DNA of 64,000 bases from positions 1-64,000 of the forward strand of contig JAFRMR010000003.1 of the NCBI GenBank assembly GCA_017430535.1. The letters run 5' to 3'. Of this stretch, positions 21,515 through 30,055 are shown one piece after another; position 1 is the stretch's first letter, and every line of letters begins with the position of its first letter. Source of the DNA: Clostridia bacterium. Lineage in GTDB: Bacteria > Bacillota > Clostridia > Oscillospirales > Acutalibacteraceae. The translations under genes were made by a program, and so were the position numbers. The notes under the pieces were generated by a model. It worked only from the letters and a program-made list of their open reading frames with translations, ran no database searches and was not told the origin of the DNA.

Positions 21515-22675
21515 TTATTTAACCAGCTCTTTGGCCAGGTTATTGATTTGTTCAATGTTTTCATCTTTGAGGGCGGAGAATATTTTAACGGTGTTTTCGG
21601 TAAATGTGATATTCTTGCATTCCTCAAGCATGCTGCGCATTCTTTTTGCCGCCACGGGATTCCAGGTTCCGTTCTCAATAAAACCGATAGTTTTGTTTTT
21701 GAAGCCGTGCTCGGTCAATGTATCAATAAACTGCTTCATAAAGGGGAATATTTCGCCGTTATATGTTGTGGTTGCCAAAACTATTTTTCCGTACCTGAAA
21801 GCGTCTTCTACGGCCTCAGCCATATCGTCCCGGGCAAGGTCAGTAACTGCTACCTTTGGGCATCCGGCTTCAATAAGCTTTTCTTTTAAAATCTGAACAG
21901 CCTTTTCGGTATTGCCGTAAACGGAAGTATATGCAATTACAACGCCGTCGGTCTCAACGCCGTAAGATGACCAGATATTATAGAGATTTAGATAATATCC
22001 GAGGTCTTCATTAAGAACGGGACCGTGAAGGGGACAGATGGTATTTATTTCGATATCAGAAAGCTTTTTAAGCAGAGCCTGAACCTGAACCCCGAATTTG
22101 CCTACAATGCCGAAATAGTATCTTCTTGCTTCGCAGGCCCATCCCTCAGGGTCTTCAATATCAAGAGCTCCGAACTTACCGAAGGCATCGGCAGAGAAAA
22201 GAACTTTATCAGCTAAATCATAACTGACCATTACCTCAGGCCAATGGACCATAGGCGCTGAGAAAAACTTAAGATTATGCTTTCCGAGTGAAAGCTCGTC
22301 ACCGTCATTTATAACAAGCTGCTTATCGGCGAAATCCGTGCCGAAAAAGTTTTTCATCATGTTGAAAGCCTGCTTTGAGGCAACAATTTTGCAGCCGGGA
22401 TAATCATCTGAGAACTTCAACAGATTCGCCGAATGATCCGGCTCCATATGGTGAACAATAATGTAATCCGGGTTTCTTCCGTTTAATTCCTTTTTCAGAT
22501 TTCCAAGCCATTCATCATAAAAGTTTTCGGCAACGGTATCTGTAACTGCGATTTTTTCATCAATAATAACATAAGAGTTATATGCCATACCTCTGGGCAT
22601 ATAATACTGACCTTCAAATAAATCGATGTCATGATCATTTACGCCGATGTACCTAATATCATTTGAAATAAACAT
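21515..22675 (-). CDS. FprA-type flavodiiron protein (A-type flavoprotein)
   Basis: A 386-residue cytosolic enzyme that reduces oxygen to water and/or nitric oxide to nitrous oxide. The beta-lactamase-like domain has the diiron ligands H76, E78, D80 and H81 (HHMEPDH), H144, D163 and H217 (CPLHGPV). A flavodoxin domain follows from about 245 (AYTSVYGNTEKA, FMN loop). Length and ligand set match the class A family exactly. It protects anaerobes from oxygen or NO. No rubredoxin gene is adjacent, so the electron donor is encoded elsewhere. Confidence 0.95.
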   Translation of the reverse strand: MFISNDIRYIGVNDHDIDLFEGQYYMPRGMAYNSYVIIDEKIAVTDTVAENFYDEWLGNLKKELNGRNPDYIIVHHMEPDHSANLLKFSDDYPGCKIVASKQAFNMMKNFFGTDFADKQLVINDGDELSLGKHNLKFFSAPMVHWPEVMVSYDLADKVLFSADAFGKFGALDIEDPEGWACEARRYYFGIVGKFGVQVQALLKKLSDIEINTICPLHGPVLNEDLGYYLNLYNIWSSYGVETDGVVIAYTSVYGNTEKAVQILKEKLIEAGCPKVAVTDLARDDMAEAVEDAFRYGKIVLATTTYNGEIFPFMKQFIDTLTEHGFKNKTIGFIENGTWNPVAAKRMRSMLEECKNITFTENTVKIFSALKDENIEQINNLAKELVK

Positions 22676-22702
22676 ACTGACCTCACTTTAAGCTTTTTTA
22701 TT

Positions 22703-22731
22703 ATTATACATTTTTAAATGTAACAGGTCAA
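22703..22731 (-). promoter_or_regulatory. Promoter of the flavodiiron operon with palindromic spacer
   Basis: On the minus strand TTGACC (22731-22726), a 17-base spacer and TATAAT (22708-22703). The spacer contains the palindrome ACATTT-TT-AAATGT (22708-22721), a likely operator for an oxygen- or NO-responsive regulator. Confidence 0.78.
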
Positions 22732-22746
22732 TAAAGATGTTGTGTA

Positions 22747-23283
22747 TTATTTATATTTTGCTCTTTCGCCGCCTATAAGTTTCGGTCTTGATTTTGCAGC
22801 ATTTATGTGAGCAAAGCCGATTACATTGTTTTCAAGCCTTAGAGGGACGGCAACGCGCTTAATGTGCATGCCTATAAGAGTGTTACCTATATCTATGCCT
22901 GCATCTGCTATTATCTCTTCAACAAGTACGGGATTATTCATGCTGCGGTAAACTTCCGTTGCAAATGAGCCTCCGGCATGGGGATACGGCACAGCGCTTA
23001 CCTGCTCATATCCGTATCTGTCGGCAACTTCTTTTTCAATTACCAGGGCTCTGTTCAGGTGCTCGCAGCACTGAGCGGCAATGTTTATACCTTGGGATAA
23101 AAAAGAATCTTTGATTGCTTTTACAATTTCGCCTGCAATTTCAGTTGTACCGGCTGTTCCTATTCTTTTTCCTGCAATTTCGCTTGTTGAGCAGCCTATT
23201 ACGGCAAAATCACCGGATTTAAGGCCTGCCGATATAATCAACTCATTAAACGCTTTTAAAGCTTCTGAATAATAGTCACTCAT
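22747..23283 (-). CDS. TIGR01440 / UPF0340 (DUF436) family protein, YwlG-like
   Basis: A 178-residue protein with conserved stretches GDFAVIGCSTSEIAGKRIG, AAQCCEHLNRALVIEKEVA, VPYPHAGGSFATEVYRSM and GMHIKRVAVPLRL. The conserved Cys and His residues suggest a metal or catalytic site, but function is unknown. It lies 9 bases downstream of the ECF S-component gene and is probably cotranscribed with it. Confidence 0.9.
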   Translation of the reverse strand: MSDYYSEALKAFNELIISAGLKSGDFAVIGCSTSEIAGKRIGTAGTTEIAGEIVKAIKDSFLSQGINIAAQCCEHLNRALVIEKEVADRYGYEQVSAVPYPHAGGSFATEVYRSMNNPVLVEEIIADAGIDIGNTLIGMHIKRVAVPLRLENNVIGFAHINAAKSRPKLIGGERAKYK

Positions 23284-23292
23284 ATTTACACC

Positions 23293-23805
23293 TCATAAAT
23301 ATTTCTTGATAAAATCTGCTTTGTTTATTGTAATTATCATAAAAACTGCAATCAGTGCAGAAATACCGGCCTGAATAAAATTAAAGGGAACATTGACTAT
23401 AGCTGCCTGCCCGTACTTCAGAATTACATATTCATAGAATAAATATAACAGCGGCACGGGAATTTCACCTGCTATTACTCCCGTAATAATTGCAGGGTAT
23501 TTTTTGTTTTTGAATCTGCTTGATACAAACCAGATAATAAAAGCGCATAGGCCTTTGATTAAAGCAGTTGCCGGTATATAAACCGCAAATCCGAGAATCA
23601 GGTCCGAAAGACCGCTTCCTATAGCTGCGGCTGCAATTGCGTAAACCGGGCCCAGGAAGAAACCTGCAACAAGCACAAAAACATCTGAAATGTTGATATA
23701 TCCGTAACCGGAGGGAAGGGGAATGTGGACCGAAATATTCAGCACACAAATTATTGCGGCAAACAGGGAAGCAATAACTATTTTATTTATTTGTTTTGTT
23801 TTCAT
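23293..23805 (-). CDS. ECF transporter S component, probable vitamin B6 (PdxU-like)
   Basis: A 170-residue membrane protein with six hydrophobic segments and the ECF S-component pattern (IVIASLFAAIICVLN at the N-terminus; GYGYINISDVFVLVAGFFLG; IPATALIKGLCAFIIW). It binds a vitamin and passes it to a shared EcfAAT module encoded elsewhere. The start at 23805 is chosen because AGAGGAA precedes it and the promoter lies upstream; an earlier in-frame ATG falls in the operator. The vitamin B6 assignment is an inference from the divergent MocR/PdxR-like regulator and shared operator. Confidence 0.8.
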   Translation of the reverse strand: MKTKQINKIVIASLFAAIICVLNISVHIPLPSGYGYINISDVFVLVAGFFLGPVYAIAAAAIGSGLSDLILGFAVYIPATALIKGLCAFIIWFVSSRFKNKKYPAIITGVIAGEIPVPLLYLFYEYVILKYGQAAIVNVPFNFIQAGISALIAVFMIITINKADFIKKYL

Positions 23806-23836
23806 TTTTATTCCTCTTGACTTTTCTTTTTCTATT

Positions 23837-23894
23837 ATTATAATTGAAATTGGCCTTGTGTCAAAGGCCATAAACTAAATTAAAAATAAGGCCA
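23837..23894. promoter_or_regulatory. S-component promoter and MocR-type operator repeats
   Basis: On the minus strand TTGACA (23864-23859), a 16-base spacer and TATAAT (23842-23837). TGGCCTT (23851-23857) and AAGGCCA (23864-23870) form an inverted pair over the -35/spacer. A direct copy AAGGCCA lies at 23888-23894, 24 bases on. Mixed inverted and direct repeats between divergent genes fit PdxR/MocR binding. Confidence 0.65.
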
Positions 23895-23903
23895 GATTTT
23901 TTT

Positions 23904-25289
23904 ATGTTGACTTATAATTTATCAAAATCCAACAGACTGCCTATGTATGAGCAATTATACAGGAATATCCGGGATGATATTCTTTCCGGTAAGATAAAGG
24001 GCGAAAGCAAATTACCTTCTAAAAGGGAACTTGCGGCTCATTTGTGCGTCAGCAAAGTTACGGTTGAGGCTGCATATTCACTGCTTGTTGCTGAAGGGTA
24101 TGTATATTCGCTTGAAAAAAAGGGGTATTATGTTGAAAGCAATCTGACTTCGGAATACAGTAAAAACAATCATCAGCAGACGGCGGAAAACAATATTAAA
24201 AAAGAATATATTGTTGATCTTGCATCAAATACCGTGCCTCCGGATAAATTCCCGTTTAACCGCTGGTCGGGTATTATGCGTAAAATCTGCCTTGATTACA
24301 AGCAGGAGCTTTTAAGCCCGCTGCCGTATAACGGTGCTTTGTGCCTGAGAAAAGCTATTAGCGGGTATCTGTACGAATACAGGGGAATAGCAGTTAAGGA
24401 AGATAATATAATTATAGGCGCCGGTGCGGAATATCTCTATTCAACTGTTATCAAAGCCTTGAATTGTAAGGGCAAAATTGCTGTGGAGGATCCCACTTAT
24501 CATAAGATTATAAATTCCTACAAATCCGACGGACTTGATGTCAGAATGCTTGAAATGGATAAAAACGGGGTTATGCCGGATTTTCTTTATAAAGCTGATT
24601 GCGATGTAATTCATATTTCACCGGCCCATAATTTTCCGACCGGCATTGTAACAACGCCGAAAAGGAGGCAGGATATCCTCAACTGGCTTTATCAGAATGA
24701 AAACAGATATATTATTGAAGATGATTTTGACAGTGAGCTCAGGTTCGGAGTAAACCCGGTTTCATCAATATATTCTCTTGATAAATCCGGCAGAGTAATA
24801 TATATAAATTCATTCTCCAAAACAATTGCACCTTCGGTAAGAATAGCGTATTGTATCCTGCCTGATGAAATATCGGAAAAATATAAGCATTTATTTGAAA
24901 AGAGCGGATGTACGGTTTCATCATTTGAGCAATATACACTGGCTGAGTTTATATCAAAGGGTTATTTTGAAAGGCATATAAACAGGAACCGTAAATACTA
25001 TAAGACACTGAGAAACAGACTGATTGATATTTATAATTCATCTGCAATTAATGCAAAAAGTTCCCTTATTGATTCCGCGGCAGGTCTTCATTTTCTGCTG
25101 AAGATTGAAACTGCGTTATCCGATAAAGATTTAAAGAATCAACTTGATAAATTCGGGATAAAAGCGACATTTTACTCTGATTATTGCAGTGATAAAAATA
25201 AAAAAGAGCACATACTTCTTGTAAATTATTCAGGCCTCAGTGAAAATAAATTTAAAATTGCACTTGATAAGTTGAATAAGTTAATTTAA
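23904..25289 (+). CDS. MocR/PdxR-like GntR regulator with aminotransferase domain
   Basis: A 461-residue fusion: an N-terminal GntR winged helix (about 8-78: PMYEQLYRNIRDDILSGKIK, LPSKRELAAHLCVSKVTVEA) and a fold type I PLP aminotransferase domain (about 110-461, with the PLP lysine in INSFSKTIAPSVRIAY). Family members sense PLP and control vitamin B6 synthesis or uptake, or GABA and taurine use. The ATG has no clear ribosome binding site and may be leaderless. It is divergent from the ECF S-component gene across a repeat-rich operator. Confidence 0.9.
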   Translation: MLTYNLSKSNRLPMYEQLYRNIRDDILSGKIKGESKLPSKRELAAHLCVSKVTVEAAYSLLVAEGYVYSLEKKGYYVESNLTSEYSKNNHQQTAENNIKKEYIVDLASNTVPPDKFPFNRWSGIMRKICLDYKQELLSPLPYNGALCLRKAISGYLYEYRGIAVKEDNIIIGAGAEYLYSTVIKALNCKGKIAVEDPTYHKIINSYKSDGLDVRMLEMDKNGVMPDFLYKADCDVIHISPAHNFPTGIVTTPKRRQDILNWLYQNENRYIIEDDFDSELRFGVNPVSSIYSLDKSGRVIYINSFSKTIAPSVRIAYCILPDEISEKYKHLFEKSGCTVSSFEQYTLAEFISKGYFERHINRNRKYYKTLRNRLIDIYNSSAINAKSSLIDSAAGLHFLLKIETALSDKDLKNQLDKFGIKATFYSDYCSDKNKKEHILLVNYSGLSENKFKIALDKLNKLI

Positions 25290-25324
25290 AATAAATACAT
25301 ATACAATATTAAAGGGGTATTGTT

Positions 25325-26641
25325 ATGGGTAAAAAGATTATTGTTGCAGGCCTCGGCCACGGCGGTATAGCCGCTGCTGCTATTCTTGCAAAAGCTGGTT
25401 ATGATGTAAATGTATATGAGCAGAAAAATGAAGGTGAACTCGGCTATGACTGGACTGATATATTTGCTCCCGATTCACTTGCTGTTGCAGGAATCCCGAT
25501 GCCGGATGAGGATAAGTACACATATAAAGAAAATATGACTTTTTACGGCCCGTCCGAAAGAGTCGGTCTTAAGCAGCATGTGCCCGAAAATGACCTTGAA
25601 ATCAAACTTGAAAGAAAAGATATTTATGCCCATTTAATAAATCACGCTCTGGGTTGCGGCGTTAATATCACTTACGGATGCAAAGTTAACAGACCGATTA
25701 TTCTCGGCAGCCGGGTTGTAGGTATTTCTACAGAAAAATGCGATTTTTTCGGCGATCTTATTATTGATGCCTGCGGAATGAACTCTCCGGTCAGAATGAA
25801 TCTGCCGGCTAGTTTCGGCATAGAAAAGAATGTTGCCCGCCATGAAAAGATTTCTATTTACAGAGCATTTTACAATAAGGAATGCGATGTTACGGATAAA
25901 TACAAGGTAATTCTGCTTAAAGACGGTAAGCCGGGCATTTGCTGGGTTGCAACAGAAGAAAATCATACCGATTTGCTTATCGGAAGGTTTGAAGACTTTG
26001 ATATGGAAGAGGTATTAAGGTTTTCCGATTTGCTCAGGCAGACTAACCCTTCCCTCGGAACTGAAGTTCTCAGAGGCGGACAGTTTGTTGAAATTCCCAC
26101 CCGTCAGCCGCTTTCGCTTATGATAGGCGACGGATATGCTGCAATAGGGGACAGCGCTTTTATGACTGTCCCGCTTATCGGTTCCGGTATTGCAAACTGC
26201 CTCAGAGCCTCCAGAATCCTTGCTGATGCTGTAATTGCGGATACCGATGAAAAATACAATTGCGAAACACTCTGGAGCTACCAGTATAATTTCTTTAAAA
26301 AGCTCGGCTCCGGCCTTGCTCCTCTTGCCAGCGCTAAAATGATACTTCTTGATTTATCTGTTGAAGAGGCGGATTACCTTTTTGACAGCGGTATGATAAA
26401 TGAAGATAACATAACAATTGGAGCCAGCTTCACCAGCATAAACTCTATGGAAATAGATATATTGGATGTTATCAACAAAGCAAAATTGGTGTGTAAAAAT
26501 ACAAGCCTTCTGAAAAAGCTTCCGAAATGCGGCCTTAACATAGGCAAGGCTATCGGCGTTTGTTCGGTTATTCCAAAAACATACTCTTATGACAGAGTTA
26601 TGGCCTGGAAAAAGAGATATGAAGCTGCTTTCAAATTCTAA
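25325..26641 (+). CDS. NAD(P)/FAD-dependent oxidoreductase
   Basis: A 438-residue flavoprotein. The N-terminal Rossmann motif is VAGLGHGGIAAAAILAKAG (about 7-25) followed by an acidic strand end VYEQKN. A second FAD motif GDGYAAIGDSAFMTVPLIGSG (about 272-292) is of the geranylgeranyl-reductase/halogenase type. The substrate is unknown. AAAGGGG lies upstream of the ATG. The tyrosine phosphatase gene follows by 9 bases, suggesting an operon. Confidence 0.85.
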   Translation: MGKKIIVAGLGHGGIAAAAILAKAGYDVNVYEQKNEGELGYDWTDIFAPDSLAVAGIPMPDEDKYTYKENMTFYGPSERVGLKQHVPENDLEIKLERKDIYAHLINHALGCGVNITYGCKVNRPIILGSRVVGISTEKCDFFGDLIIDACGMNSPVRMNLPASFGIEKNVARHEKISIYRAFYNKECDVTDKYKVILLKDGKPGICWVATEENHTDLLIGRFEDFDMEEVLRFSDLLRQTNPSLGTEVLRGGQFVEIPTRQPLSLMIGDGYAAIGDSAFMTVPLIGSGIANCLRASRILADAVIADTDEKYNCETLWSYQYNFFKKLGSGLAPLASAKMILLDLSVEEADYLFDSGMINEDNITIGASFTSINSMEIDILDVINKAKLVCKNTSLLKKLPKCGLNIGKAIGVCSVIPKTYSYDRVMAWKKRYEAAFKF

Positions 26642-26650
26642 AAGAAATAT

Positions 26651-27445
26651 ATGAATTATAATTATAAAACTTTGCCGAATGCAAGAGATTTCGGCGGCAT
26701 AAAAACCCGGGACGGTAAAATAATAAAAGGCAATATTATAATACGGTCTTCTTACCTTAATAAATTAAAAGCCGAAGATGCAAAAAAGCTATGCGAAATA
26801 AACGGCTTAAAAACAGTTATTGATTTGCGCTCTCAGGATGAGATAAACAAAAGACCTGATTATATTATTGATGGTGTTAAATACGAATACATACCGTTTT
26901 TTGATGACAGTTCAATGGAAATGACCAGCGGTATGGGTTCTGATGTTCTTTCGGCGCTGAAAAAATCCAGCAGCATTGAAGAGCTGAAAAATTATGTTCC
27001 CGACCTTAATGATGTTTACCGCCTTATGGCCCGTGATAATTACTCCACATCTCAGATTTCGGCTTGTATCAAAAGGATTATAAATAACAGAAACGGTTCT
27101 GTGTTATTTCACTGCACCGCAGGAAAAGACAGAACCGGCGTTACGGCAGCAATTTTGCTTAAGATGCTGAATGTAAGCGATGATATTATTATGGAAGACT
27201 ATTTGATTACTAATAATGTATCTGTAAAAAAATCCGTTAAAATCAGCAGATTGGCACGTATATTCCTCAGAAACAGAGAGCTAGCCGAAAAGATAAGAAG
27301 GGTATTCCTTGCCGAGGAAGAGTTCCTGAAAGCGTATTTTGATACGGTAAATGAGATATACGGCAGTTTTGAATCATATCTGGAAAAAGGGCTTAATATA
27401 ACAGCCGAAGAAATTGACAGTTTTAAAAATTATATATTAGAATAA
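26651..27445 (+). CDS. Tyrosine-protein phosphatase (DSP/Y_phosphatase3 family)
   Basis: A 264-residue cysteine phosphatase. It shows the P-loop HCTAGKDRTG (C155, R161), the N-terminal LPNARDFGGIKTRDGKIIKG segment and the strand VIDLRSQDE that define the Y_phosphatase3 family. Substrates may be phosphotyrosine, phosphoserine or phosphoinositides. It is the second gene after the FAD oxidoreductase. No secretion signal is seen. Confidence 0.93.
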   Translation: MNYNYKTLPNARDFGGIKTRDGKIIKGNIIIRSSYLNKLKAEDAKKLCEINGLKTVIDLRSQDEINKRPDYIIDGVKYEYIPFFDDSSMEMTSGMGSDVLSALKKSSSIEELKNYVPDLNDVYRLMARDNYSTSQISACIKRIINNRNGSVLFHCTAGKDRTGVTAAILLKMLNVSDDIIMEDYLITNNVSVKKSVKISRLARIFLRNRELAEKIRRVFLAEEEFLKAYFDTVNEIYGSFESYLEKGLNITAEEIDSFKNYILE

Positions 27446-27452
27446 AAGAAAT

Positions 27453-27474
27453 CAGCACCGCCTGAGCGGTGCTG
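27453..27474. terminator. Bidirectional terminator between phosphatase and ydbC genes
   Basis: CAGCACCGC (27453-27461), loop CTGA, GCGGTGCTG (27466-27474). T-rich sequence follows on both strands, serving the convergent genes on each side. Confidence 0.85.
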
Positions 27475-27483
27475 AAATTCTTT

Positions 27484-27702
27484 TTATTTCATTTTTTTGC
27501 AAGCTTCAACAAGAGCTTTCATTTCCTCATCGCTGAGGGTAACGCCCTTTCCCATTCTGTCATGCTCGGGTGACCATTCGCGGATGTCGTATTTGGCATC
27601 GCGTCCGCCCCAGCTGACAAGATTGAGCTCTTTTTGCCAGCCTCTGGCATTTTCGGAAAGAACGGCTACAGTCTCAACAATTTCATAAGTAAAAGCGGGC
27701 AT
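27484..27702 (-). CDS. YdbC/PC4 family ssDNA-binding protein
   Basis: A 72-residue protein of the PC4-like YdbC family: FTYEIVETVAVLSENARGWQ, WGGRDAKYDIREW and GKGVTLSDEEMKAL. The whole-length match to the family is clear. Members bind single-stranded DNA as dimers and may assist transcription or repair. AAAGGAG precedes the ATG. It stands alone, convergent with the phosphatase gene. Confidence 0.93.
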   Translation of the reverse strand: MPAFTYEIVETVAVLSENARGWQKELNLVSWGGRDAKYDIREWSPEHDRMGKGVTLSDEEMKALVEACKKMK

Positions 27703-27799
27703 AACGAATCTCCTTTCATCCCAAATTATTTATTTAGTATAATTATATAATAAAATTTTATAAAAGTAAACAATTATTTTTAATTTATTAAAATAATTT

Positions 27800-28738
27800 T
27801 TATTTATTAAGCATATCACTGTTAAGTATATCGCTGAGATTATAAGGAGTGGATTGATATACAAAATAATTAAGCCAGTTGGAATAAAGAAGATTAGCGT
27901 GTGATCTCCAGGAAACAACAGGAGGGCAGGAAGGATCATCGTTTGCATAATAATTTACGGGCTTCTTTATTTCCTTGCCGGCCATCAGATCTCTGCGGTA
28001 TTCTTTATCAAGTGTATACTGATCATATTCAGCATGGCCTGTTATAAAAATCTGTCTGCCGTTTTTTGTCATCATTATTGCAGGGCCGGCAGCAGGGGAT
28101 GAAGCCAGTATTTTAATCTTATCTTCTTTTTCAATATCCTCACGGTTAATTCCCGTGTGCCTTGAGTGCGGCATATAAAAAATATCATCAAATCCGCGCA
28201 GAAGGATCGACTTTTTGTAATCAGCAGTGTGGGGAAATACACCGAAAAGCTTGCTGTCAAGCAAATACTTATTTATCCCGTAATGATAGTAAAGAGCAGC
28301 CTGAGCTCCCCAGCAGATATGAAATGTGCTGTAAACATGTGATTTGCTCCATTCCATAATACTGCACAGCTCATCCCAGTATTCAACTTCTTCAAATTCA
28401 AGGTTTTCAACAGGGGCCCCGGTAATAATCATACCGTCATAATTATTATCTTTAATATCATCAAAAACCTGATAGAAAGAAAGCAGATGCTCTGCACTGG
28501 TGTTTTTTGATTTGTGGGATTCAGTGTGAATAAGTGTAAGTTCAACCTGCAGCGGCGTATTGCCCAACAGCCGTGAAAGCTGAGTTTCTGTATCAATCTT
28601 TGTGGGCATCAGATTAAGAAGCAAAATCTGTAATGGTCTTATATCCTGGGTGGAAGCCCTGGTTTCATTCATTACAAATATATTCTCATTCAGTAATATT
28701 TCTGCCGCAGGTAAACCATTGGGTATTTTAATGGGCAT
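27800..28738 (-). CDS. metAA: Homoserine O-acetyltransferase (MetA-type)
   Basis: A 312-residue cytosolic enzyme of the MetA family, activating homoserine for methionine synthesis. The catalytic cysteine is C142 ([10 protein letters not shown]), and the catalytic His and Glu lie in [13 protein letters not shown]. Residue 111 is Glu (TGAPVE), the residue that in Bacillus MetA confers acetyl-CoA use, whereas succinyl-CoA enzymes have Gly. The product would thus be O-acetylhomoserine, matching the O-acetylhomoserine sulfhydrylase gene 18 bases upstream. Confidence 0.95.
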   Translation of the reverse strand: MPIKIPNGLPAAEILLNENIFVMNETRASTQDIRPLQILLLNLMPTKIDTETQLSRLLGNTPLQVELTLIHTESHKSKNTSAEHLLSFYQVFDDIKDNNYDGMIITGAPVENLEFEEVEYWDELCSIMEWSKSHVYSTFHICWGAQAALYYHYGINKYLLDSKLFGVFPHTADYKKSILLRGFDDIFYMPHSRHTGINREDIEKEDKIKILASSPAAGPAIMMTKNGRQIFITGHAEYDQYTLDKEYRRDLMAGKEIKKPVNYYANDDPSCPPVVSWRSHANLLYSNWLNYFVYQSTPYNLSDILNSDMLNK

Positions 28739-28756
28739 TTATATCAGCTCCGATTT

Positions 28757-30043
28757 TCAGATAGTTTCAAGTGCCTGTTCAATATCCTCGATTAAATCAT
28801 ATTTGCTTTCAATTCCGCAGGAAAGCCTGATTAAATCCGGGGATACGCCGGCTGCGTTAAGCTCATCATCGCTCATCTGCCTGTGAGTAGAGCTTGCGGG
28901 ATGAAGGCAGCATGTTCTTGCATCGGCAACATGTGTTTCAATAGCGCAGACTTTAAGAGCCGCCATAAATTTTTCTGCCGCTTTTCTTCCGCCTTTAACT
29001 CCGAAGGAAACAACGCCGCAGGACCCTTTGGGTAAATACTTTTTGCTTAATTCGTAGTCTTTATCGGAAGGAAGTGAAGGGTATTTAACCCAGGAAATCT
29101 TCGGATTATTTTCAAGATATTCAGCAACTGCAAGTCCGTTTTCGCAGTGCCTTGCCATCCTTACATGAAGGCTTTCAAGGCCGAGGCCGAGCAGGAAGGC
29201 GTTTTGCGGAGCCTGGATTGAGCCGAAATCTCTCATAAGCTGTGCGGTGGCTTTTGTTATAAAAGCACCTTCAAGCCCGAAGCTTTCTGTATAAGTGATG
29301 CCGTGGTAGCTTTCATCGGGGGTGCAAAGGCCGGGAAATTTATCGGCATATTTTGTCCAGTCAAATTTTCCGCTGTCAACTATTGCTCCGCCCACTGCCG
29401 AGCCGTGACCGTCCATATATTTGGTGGTAGAGTGGGTAACAATATCTGCGCCCCATTCTATAGGCCTGCAGTTTACAGGTGTTGCAAAAGTGTTATCAAT
29501 AATAAGAGGAACGCCGTGGCTGTGAGCTGCCTTTGCAAATTTCTCAATATCAAGAACTGTAAGTGCGGGGTTTGCAATTGTTTCGCCGAAGCAGGCTTTG
29601 GTGTTCGGCTTGAATGCGCTGTTCAGCTCATCTTCCGTACAATATGGGCTGACAAATGTAAAGTCTATTCCCATTTTTTTCATGGTAACAGAAAACAGAT
29701 TGAATGTGCCGCCGTATATTGCGGAGCTGCATACCACATGATCGCCGCAGTTTGCAATATTGAAAATTGAATAAAAATTAGCTGCCTGACCTGAAGAGGT
29801 GAGCATAGCGGCAGTACCGCCTTCAAGGGCGCAGATTCTGCCGGCGACTGTATCATTTGTGGGGTTCTGAAGTCTTGTGTAAAAATATCCGCTGGCTTTC
29901 AGATCAAAAAGAGCCCCCATATCTTCGCTGGTGTCATATTTAAATGTAGTTGACTGAATAATGGGTATCTGGCGGGGTTCGCCGTTTTTGGGTGTATAAC
30001 CGCCCTGTACACATAATGTTTCAATCCTTTTTTTGCTGCTCAT
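28757..30043 (-). CDS. metY: O-acetylhomoserine sulfhydrylase / aminocarboxypropyltransferase
   Basis: A 428-residue PLP enzyme of the Cys/Met metabolism family that makes homocysteine from O-acetylhomoserine and sulfide. It shows LTSSGQAANFYSIFNIANCG, the PLP lysine in VTHSTTKYMDGHG and a long middle segment (LEGAFITKATAQLMRDFG) typical of MetY rather than cystathionine synthase. It forms a unit with metA downstream. It starts only 12 bases after the cell-wall amidase gene and no riboswitch is visible. Confidence 0.95.
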   Translation of the reverse strand: MSSKKRIETLCVQGGYTPKNGEPRQIPIIQSTTFKYDTSEDMGALFDLKASGYFYTRLQNPTNDTVAGRICALEGGTAAMLTSSGQAANFYSIFNIANCGDHVVCSSAIYGGTFNLFSVTMKKMGIDFTFVSPYCTEDELNSAFKPNTKACFGETIANPALTVLDIEKFAKAAHSHGVPLIIDNTFATPVNCRPIEWGADIVTHSTTKYMDGHGSAVGGAIVDSGKFDWTKYADKFPGLCTPDESYHGITYTESFGLEGAFITKATAQLMRDFGSIQAPQNAFLLGLGLESLHVRMARHCENGLAVAEYLENNPKISWVKYPSLPSDKDYELSKKYLPKGSCGVVSFGVKGGRKAAEKFMAALKVCAIETHVADARTCCLHPASSTHRQMSDDELNAAGVSPDLIRLSCGIESKYDLIEDIEQALETI

Positions 30044-30055
30044 TATATTTCCTCC

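Noticed and set aside
30044-30055. SAM or T-box riboswitch before metY
   Set aside because: Only 12 bases separate the amidase stop from metY; there is no room for such a structure.
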